NCBI RefSeq assembly: GCF_938015785.1
Contig: NZ_CALLWC010000065.1
Coordinates: 62,001 to 126,000, forward strand
Origin: an uncultured Campylobacter sp.
GTDB taxonomy: Bacteria > Campylobacterota > Campylobacteria > Campylobacterales > Campylobacteraceae
Direction of reading: 5' to 3'
DNA: 64,000 bases
In this document: positions 61,791 through 64,000 of the stretch, piece by piece
Layout: every line of letters starts with the position of its first letter
How positions within the stretch are numbered: the stretch's first letter is position 1
Program-made: the position numbers and the translations under genes
The notes under the pieces: generated by a model
The model's database searches: none
Seen by the model: only the letters and a program-made list of their open reading frames with translations
What the model was told of the DNA's origin: nothing

Positions 61791-63110
61791 TTATAAAATG
61801 TATTTCGCCAGATCCTCGTCGCTTGCGATGTCTGCGAGCTTTTCGCTTACGAGCTTTTCATCCACGACGATCTTTTGCCCTTTAAACTTATCCGCCTCAA
61901 AGCTGATATCCTCAAGCACCTTTTCCATTATAGTATGCAGCCTTCTAGCGCCGATGTCTTCTACTTTTTCGTTCGTGCTCGCCGCAAATTTCGCGATCGC
62001 TTTAACCCCGTCCTCGCTAAATTCCAGCTCCACGCCCTCGGTCTTTAAAAGCGCCGAGTACTGTTTAAGAAGCGAATTTTTGGGCTTAGTTAAAATTTCG
62101 CACAGCGCCGCCTCGTCCAAGCTGTCAAGCTCGACGCGAAGCGGGAAGCGCCCCTGAAGCTCGGGTATGAGATCGCTCGGCTTGCTGATATGAAAGGCGC
62201 CCGCGGCGATAAAAAGGATGTGATCGGTGTCGATATTGCCGAATTTCGTGCTTACGCTGCTGCCCTCCACGATCGGGAGCAGATCGCGCTGCACCCCCTC
62301 TTTGCTCGGATCCTGCCTGCCGCTATTACCGCTTGAGACAGCCACCTTATCGATCTCGTCGATAAAGATAATACCCTCATTTTGCGCGCGCCTAACGGCT
62401 TCGGCTTTGATACTCTCCATATCTAAGACCTTCTCGCTAGCCTCGCTTTTGAGGGCAACTTTGGCGTCTTTGACCTTCATCTCTTTTTTGCTTTTGCGCG
62501 TCGAAATTCCGATTACTTTGATGAAGCTTTCCTGCATATTCGCCATCTCGGGCGGCAAATTCGGATTTGACTCAAGCGCGTTTTCGCTTACTTCGATCTC
62601 GATACTAAGATCATCCAGATCGCCGCGCTCGAGCTTGGCCGCCATCTTTTCGTAGCTTTTTTCGTAATCTGCGATCTTCTCCTCGCTCGCGCCGCGCGGA
62701 AGCGGCGGAAGGACTTTTTCTAAAATTTTACGCTTGATGTAATCATCGATCTTGTCTTTGTTTTTTTCAAATTCCTCGCCGCGCACTAAATTTACCGACG
62801 CGGCAGCCAGATCGCGCACCATGCTCTCCACGTCGCGCCCCACGAAGCCTACTTCAGTATATTTGCTCGCCTCGACCTTAATAAAAGGAAGCCCGAACAT
62901 CTTCGAAAGCCTGCGCGCGATCTCGGTCTTACCTACGCCGGTAGATCCGATCATTAGGATGTTTTTGGGCATCACCTCGTTTTTCATCTCATCTTCAAGC
63001 GCCATTCTACGGTAGCGATTTCGCAAAGCCACCGCTATCGTGCGTTTGGCGCTATTTTGTCCGATTATATATTCGTCTAGTTTTTCTACGATCTGCTTTG
63101 GCGTCATCAT
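61791..63110 (-). CDS. hslU: ATP-dependent protease ATPase subunit HslU
   Basis: 439 residues from the ATG at 63110, which overlaps the hslV stop; an extension to 63164 lies within hslV and is rejected. AAA+ unfoldase: TPKQIVEKLDEYIIGQNSAKRTIAVAL at the N-terminus, Walker A MIGSTGVGKTEIARRL, pore-loop region KYTEVGFVGRDVESMV, the I-domain in the middle, Walker B EGIIFIDEIDKVA, sensor DLIPELQGRFPLRVEL, and the C-terminal EDLAKYIL-like tail (ends DEDLAKYIL) that activates HslV. Confidence 0.96.
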   Translation of the reverse strand: MMTPKQIVEKLDEYIIGQNSAKRTIAVALRNRYRRMALEDEMKNEVMPKNILMIGSTGVGKTEIARRLSKMFGLPFIKVEASKYTEVGFVGRDVESMVRDLAAASVNLVRGEEFEKNKDKIDDYIKRKILEKVLPPLPRGASEEKIADYEKSYEKMAAKLERGDLDDLSIEIEVSENALESNPNLPPEMANMQESFIKVIGISTRKSKKEMKVKDAKVALKSEASEKVLDMESIKAEAVRRAQNEGIIFIDEIDKVAVSSGNSGRQDPSKEGVQRDLLPIVEGSSVSTKFGNIDTDHILFIAAGAFHISKPSDLIPELQGRFPLRVELDSLDEAALCEILTKPKNSLLKQYSALLKTEGVELEFSEDGVKAIAKFAASTNEKVEDIGARRLHTIMEKVLEDISFEADKFKGQKIVVDEKLVSEKLADIASDEDLAKYIL

Positions 63111-63655
63111 CTCTTTTCGTCCCAAATTACGTATGTTTTGATGTTTTCGTTCGTGTAAATGCAAATCTCACCCGCGATTTTAAGGCTTTGCTTTACGAGC
63201 TCTTCCTCGTCTAGGCTTGCAAATTTATCCAAAGCTCGCGCCGCGCTAAGAGCGTAATTCCCGCCGCTTCCGATCGCTGCGATCTTGCCGTCATCCGGCT
63301 CTACCACGTCGCCCGTGCCGCTAAGCAGAAAGATATTTTTGCGATCCAGCACCAGCATCATCGCTTCGAGCTTTCGCAGATATTTATCCTTGCGCCACTG
63401 CTTGCTAAATTCTATCACCGCCCTTAAAAGATCGCCCTTTGCGCCATCTAAGCACTTCTCAAACATATCAAAAAGATTAAACGCATCGGCGGTGCTACCC
63501 GCAAAGCCCGCCAAGACGCCCCCATCTTTGCCGATCTTTCGAATTTTAGTCGCATTGCCCTTTAAGACGGTGTTTCCGAACGTAACCTGTCCGTCGCCGC
63601 CGATGACAGAGGCCTTCGCGCCTTTGTAGGCTAAAATGGTAGTTGCTTCAAACAC
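63107..63655 (-). CDS. hslV: ATP-dependent protease peptidase subunit HslV
   Basis: 182 residues from a GTG start that overlaps the end of rplI. Proteasome-beta-like fold. The catalytic N-terminal Thr is in MFEATTILAYKG, so a short propeptide (MFEA) must be removed; GGDGQVTFGNTVLKGNATKIRK and GSGGNYALSAARAL are family marks. Forms the peptidase chamber with HslU. The GTG start and overlap suggest translation tied to rplI. Confidence 0.95.
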   Translation of the reverse strand: MFEATTILAYKGAKASVIGGDGQVTFGNTVLKGNATKIRKIGKDGGVLAGFAGSTADAFNLFDMFEKCLDGAKGDLLRAVIEFSKQWRKDKYLRKLEAMMLVLDRKNIFLLSGTGDVVEPDDGKIAAIGSGGNYALSAARALDKFASLDEEELVKQSLKIAGEICIYTNENIKTYVIWDEKR

Positions 63656-64000
63656 TAGCCACCTCTATCTCAAATTTAGCGCTTATACCGTGCTTTAGTT
63701 TGGCATTTACGTCGTAGATCCCGGTCGTTTTGATAGCTTCGGTCTCTAAAATTTTCTTATCGATTTCGATCCCTTTTTGCTCTTTTAGCGCGGTTGCAAT
63801 CTCATCTTTGGTAACCGAGCCGAAAAGCGCGCCGCTCTCGCCCGTCTGTTTTACGATCTTTACGCGGATCTTAGCTAGCTCCTCGGCTAGTTTTTGCAGG
63901 CTCGCGACCTCGTATTTTTCAAGCTCGGCTTGCTTTTTCTTATCCGCTTCAAATTTACGCAAAACTTCAGTCGTAGCAGCTTTAGCGTAGCCTTTGCCGA
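63648..64000 (-). CDS. rplI: Ribosomal protein bL9, C-terminal part
   Basis: The gene runs out of the window at its 5' end; about 116 codons are visible (the full protein is ~147). The frame begins GKGYAKAATTEVLRKFEADK, the end of the L9 N-terminal domain and the start of the long connecting helix, and ends with the C-terminal domain (GALFGSVTKDEIATALKEQKG, LKHGISAKFEIEV). It binds 23S rRNA. Overlaps hslV by 8 bases. Confidence 0.93.
   Translation of the reverse strand, partial: GKGYAKAATTEVLRKFEADKKKQAELEKYEVASLQKLAEELAKIRVKIVKQTGESGALFGSVTKDEIATALKEQKGIEIDKKILETEAIKTTGIYDVNAKLKHGISAKFEIEVASV

Noticed and set aside
1..64000. tRNA, rRNA, tmRNA or riboswitch in the spacers
   Set aside because: I scanned the gaps for TTCGAATCC-like T-arms, CCA ends and known riboswitch cores and saw none I could support. 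A covariance search could overturn this.

Overview
The window looks like a chromosomal stretch of a Campylobacter of the higher-GC, non-jejuni type. C. gracilis is my best guess, but that is inference from composition and gene content, not a database match. Supporting signs are a futalosine-pathway menaquinone gene (mqnC), the block rplI-hslV-hslU-era, a Cts-type DNA-uptake operon, an Opr-type porin, split respiratory cytochromes, and -10 boxes often without a clear -35. Coding density is low for this genus. Long spacers (0.3-1.7 kb) are built from GC-rich words mixed with the palindromic word AAATTTTA/TAAAATTT, and the same material also sits in frame inside several conserved genes.

Layout. 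1-13.6 kb, plus strand: the end of a band-7 (SPFH) protein, nfeD, mqnC, a metal-site-less M16 peptidase homologue, recG with a ~370-residue low-complexity insert, a small uncharacterised protein, and the run hisS-speA-cysE-secreted protein-aspB. 13.6-16.7 kb: a TsdA-like dihaem cytochrome between two long repeat-rich spacers that share a diverged direct repeat. 16.7-34.6 kb: a complete-looking aryl-polyene (APE) lipid cluster: phosphopantetheinyl transferase, DUF3261 lipoprotein, KS, dehydratase, ketoreductase, second KS, secreted protein, chain-length factor, a repeat-derived ORF, acyltransferase, two ACPs, membrane protein, ligase-dehydratase fusion, glycosyltransferase-acyltransferase, thioesterase, LolA-like carrier and MMPL exporter. 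In E. coli letters it reads N-O-P-Q-R-x-C-D-E-F-G-HI-J-K-L-M, a block permutation of the enterobacterial order.

34.8-38.7 kb: a LysR regulator divergent from a Tat-exported fumarate-reductase-like flavoprotein, a separate tetrahaem cytochrome and a NapC/NrfH-type quinol dehydrogenase. Together these are a periplasmic menaquinol-to-enoate respiratory module, and a substrate-binding His of true fumarate reductases is replaced. 39.3-50.8 kb: a porin (minus), htpG (minus) with a consensus promoter overlapped by HrcA- and HspR-like operators, a Sel1-repeat membrane protein (plus), and the envelope/division genes murG, ftsW and ftsK (minus). 50.9-60.4 kb: a nine-gene minus-strand operon for a type II secretion/type IV pilus-like transformation machine (PilMN-, PilO- and PilP-like proteins, secretin, AAA ATPase, TPR protein, secreted protein, GspE, GspF). 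It is bounded by a consensus promoter inside the era stop codon and a strong terminator. 60.4-64 kb: era, hslU, hslV and the 3' part of rplI (minus).

The most interesting items are the APE cluster with its fusions and expansions, the pervasive AAATTTTA-type repeats inside coding genes (most extreme in recG), the two heat-shock operators at htpG, the split flavin reductase with altered substrate pocket, the missing canonical start of ftsK, and a 32-bp-period tandem repeat beside ftsK. I saw no rRNA, tRNA, CRISPR array, intact insertion sequence or prophage.
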